DNA of 64,000 nt, taken from Myxococcus xanthus. Its GTDB lineage: Bacteria > Myxococcota > Myxococcia > Myxococcales > Myxococcaceae. Below are positions 62,519-64,000 of this stretch, in pieces (the first letter of the stretch is position 1; the number at the start of each line of letters is the position of its first letter). Made by a program: the position numbers and the translations under genes. The stretch covers positions 6,800,001 to 6,864,000 of the forward strand of contig NZ_CP017174.1 in NCBI RefSeq assembly GCF_006402735.1, written 5' to 3'. The notes beneath the pieces are model-generated. The model saw nothing but the letters and a program-made list of their open reading frames with translations. It was not told where the DNA came from and searched no databases.

Positions 62519-63587
62519 GCACGCGAACGCCTTCCACGTCCCCTGGTGGCTGCGCTTCTCCCATGTGCAGACCGTCGTCCCCCACCTGGACCGGCGCCGA
62601 CACGACGTGCTCACCGAGCACATCCGCCACGAGCTGGCGGACGGCGACTTCGTGGACGTGTACTGGCTGAACCGGACGCGGCCAGGGCCCTTGTTCATCC
62701 TGCTGCCCGGCATGCAGGGCACGCAGGACTCCACCTACGTCCGCAGCCTCCTGTCGGAGCTGGCCCTGCGCGGCCTGCGCGCGGCGGTGTTGTGCCACCG
62801 GGGCGGCGCCGTGCCCAACCGGCGGGCCCCCTTCTATCACGCGGGTTTCACCGACCACCTGGCCTGGCTGGCGCGCTTCGTCCGTGAGCAGGAGCCCCAC
62901 ACGCCACTCTATGGCGTGGGCTTCTCCCTGGGGGGCAGCATGTTGATTCGCTACCTGGCGGAGACGGGCCACGCCAGCCACTTGTCCGCCGCGGCGGCCG
63001 TGTCCCTCACGTTCTCCCTGGGCAGCACGGCCCGGCGGGCCTGCGAAGGCATCAACCAGCTCTACCAGCTCCGCGTGTTGAACTCGTACAAGCGCGTCGC
63101 GCGGCTCAAGACCCACCTGCCGGAGTTCGCCTCACGCGTTGGGACGCTGAACGGGATGCGCAGCATCCAGGCCTTCGACGAGGCCTTCACCGCGCCCCTC
63201 CACGGCTTCAAGGACGCGGAGGACTACTACGAGCGGTGCAGCAGCCAGCAATTCCTGTCGGGCATCGAAGTGCCCTTCCTCGTCCTCAACGCCGAGGACG
63301 ACCCGCTCGTCGCCCGGGACACGCTCCCTGACGCACGCGCGCTGCGGGAGCACGTGCGGCTGGAGCTGACGCCGCATGGCGGGCACCTGGGTTTCATGTA
63401 TCAGCGTTCCTCCGGGCTGGGTTACTACCCGCCGGCCCGGCTCATCTCGTTCTTCCTGCAGGAGCCGTCCGAAGCACATGAATCTCTATCTCAGGATGTT
63501 GTGGGTCATGCTCTCCTCGCTCTGGAAGCCGGAGATGCGCGTGGACGCGCTGACGAGCACGCTGGAGCAGCGCGTCCTGCCCAATGA
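62511..63587 (+). CDS. YheT-family alpha/beta hydrolase
   Basis: 358 residues, starting eight bases inside the previous gene. The family opening HVPWWLRFSHVQTVVPHLDR, the strand LFILLPGMQGTQDSTYVRSL, CHRGGAVPN and the nucleophile elbow GVGFSLGGSMLIRYLAE (Ser about 143) are seen; the Asp is in LNAEDDPLV and the His in TPHGGHLGF. Relatives are esterases of unclear substrate, and in this operon a lipid ester is likely. The recognisable protein ends near residue 325; the last 35 residues (SEAHESLSQDVVGH...) lie in the next gene's DNA in another frame and look like an accidental extension. Confidence 0.87.
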   Translation: MAEHANAFHVPWWLRFSHVQTVVPHLDRRRHDVLTEHIRHELADGDFVDVYWLNRTRPGPLFILLPGMQGTQDSTYVRSLLSELALRGLRAAVLCHRGGAVPNRRAPFYHAGFTDHLAWLARFVREQEPHTPLYGVGFSLGGSMLIRYLAETGHASHLSAAAAVSLTFSLGSTARRACEGINQLYQLRVLNSYKRVARLKTHLPEFASRVGTLNGMRSIQAFDEAFTAPLHGFKDAEDYYERCSSQQFLSGIEVPFLVLNAEDDPLVARDTLPDARALREHVRLELTPHGGHLGFMYQRSSGLGYYPPARLISFFLQEPSEAHESLSQDVVGHALLALEAGDARGRADEHAGAARPAQ

Positions 63588-63960
63588 CCTGGACCTGAAC
63601 CTGCACATGAACAACGGACGGTTCCTCACCGTCTGTGACTTGAGCCGGGTCGACCTGTTCATCCGGACGGGCCTGCTGGCGCTCATGCTCAAGCAGAAGT
63701 GGGCGCCCATCATCGTGCGCCACACCATGGACTACAAAAAGCCGCTTCGCCTGTTCCAGAAGTACACGGTGTCCATGTCGATTACCCGTTGGGACGAGAA
63801 GTACTTCTATGCCACCCACCAGTTCCTCTCGCGCGGGAAGGTGGTGGCGGAGGGCGAATCCACCGCGGTGCTGCTCGGGCGCGAGGGCGTCGTCCCTCCA
63901 GCGACGGTGCTTGAGGCGGTCACCGCCCGGCAGAACCGGACGGCGGTGGAGAGCCGCTGA
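63478..63960 (+). CDS. THEM6-like / 4-hydroxybenzoyl-CoA thioesterase-family protein
   Basis: 160 residues. DLDLNLHMNNGRFLTVCDLS (about residues 39 to 58) is the hot-dog-fold signature with the catalytic-type DLN.HMNN motif; the rest (IVRHTMDYKKPLRLFQKYTV, ITRWDEKYFYATHQF, RGKVVAEGESTAVLL) fits the acyl-CoA thioesterase/THEM6 group. It starts inside the YheT-like gene, 110 bases before that gene's stop, in another frame. Its likely role is release or exchange of the acyl group handled by the operon. A terminator hairpin follows. Confidence 0.85.
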   Translation: MNLYLRMLWVMLSSLWKPEMRVDALTSTLEQRVLPNDLDLNLHMNNGRFLTVCDLSRVDLFIRTGLLALMLKQKWAPIIVRHTMDYKKPLRLFQKYTVSMSITRWDEKYFYATHQFLSRGKVVAEGESTAVLLGREGVVPPATVLEAVTARQNRTAVESR

Positions 63961-63968
63961 GCGGCCCG

Positions 63969-63995
63969 GGCCTGGGCCCGCTTCACGCCCAGGCC
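63969..63995 (+). terminator. Terminator at the end of the lipid operon
   Basis: Perfect 9-bp stem GGCCTGGGC (63969..63977) with GCCCAGGCC (63987..63995), nine-base loop, starting nine bases after the thioesterase stop. Confidence 0.65.
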
Positions 63996-64000
63996 TTGCG

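Noticed and set aside
1-64000. tRNA, rRNA and CRISPR arrays
   Set aside because: I found no cloverleaf-like T-loop motif, no rRNA stretch and no regularly spaced direct repeats; the only regular repeats are the coding 18-bp units at 43663..43770.

Overview
The window looks like a piece of a high-GC Gram-negative deltaproteobacterial (Myxococcota) genome, and most probably the genus Myxococcus. The strongest marker is a 173-residue protein at 16343..16864 that reads, as far as I recall the published sequence, almost identically to the M. xanthus spore-coat protein S (tps). Supporting signs are many secreted lipoproteins, large exported metalloproteases and serine proteases, two C-terminal tails of the myxobacterial sorting type (Gly/Cys-rich motif, hydrophobic helix, Arg cluster), and very high third-position GC.

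Region by region. 1..12337 carries the end of a di-heme cytochrome c peroxidase-like gene, exported proteins and proteases, a phosphoribosyltransferase with a homopolymer frameshift, a FmdB-type zinc ribbon and a CapA-like phosphatase. 12364..15833 is a minus-strand RNA-repair-like group: rtcB, a damaged archease, and a metallo-beta-lactamase/rhodanese protein. 16343..17509 holds protein S with a 537-bp internally deleted IS66-family element inserted about 100 bp upstream of its start, flanked by a perfect 8-bp target duplication. 17531..32721 mixes intact genes (a DUF4261/SUFU-like protein, lipoproteins, metzincin and trypsin-like proteases, a two-membrane-protein plus kinase-like operon, an acyltransferase, a HEAT-repeat protein) with many truncated genes.

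32810..38776 is a decayed accessory zone. IS91-type fragments cut a lanthipeptide synthetase (only the LanC-like zinc end survives), a YIP1-like paralogue and an RCC1-repeat gene. A type II lanthipeptide precursor remains; a one-base change in a run of seven C restores its Cys/Thr-rich core. Six copies or pieces of the same IS91-type element lie between 1.2 and 38.5 kb, and several share exact end points. 38887..51487 is mostly secreted proteins: a ferredoxin-NADP reductase, lipoproteins, a repeat-rich surface protein and a 1636-residue fungalysin-type protease.

51781..58178 is the most unusual part: a minus-strand operon of a small helical protein, a protein with a transthyretin-like front and a peptidoglycan-binding end, and a 1663-residue protein. 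The giant combines a zinc ribbon, an endonuclease/exonuclease/phosphatase-like fold split by a long insert, an OTU-type cysteine protease domain with visible Cys and His, and two copies of a nucleotide-binding-like domain (DUF7831 type), ending in acidic tracts and basic clusters resembling nuclear localisation signals. I infer a secreted, possibly type VI-delivered effector with its helper proteins; this is not proven by the sequence. 58448..63995 has a prolyl oligopeptidase and a tight lipid-modification operon (desaturase, histidine-box membrane hydroxylase, YheT-type hydrolase, thioesterase), with a palindrome before it and a strong hairpin after it.
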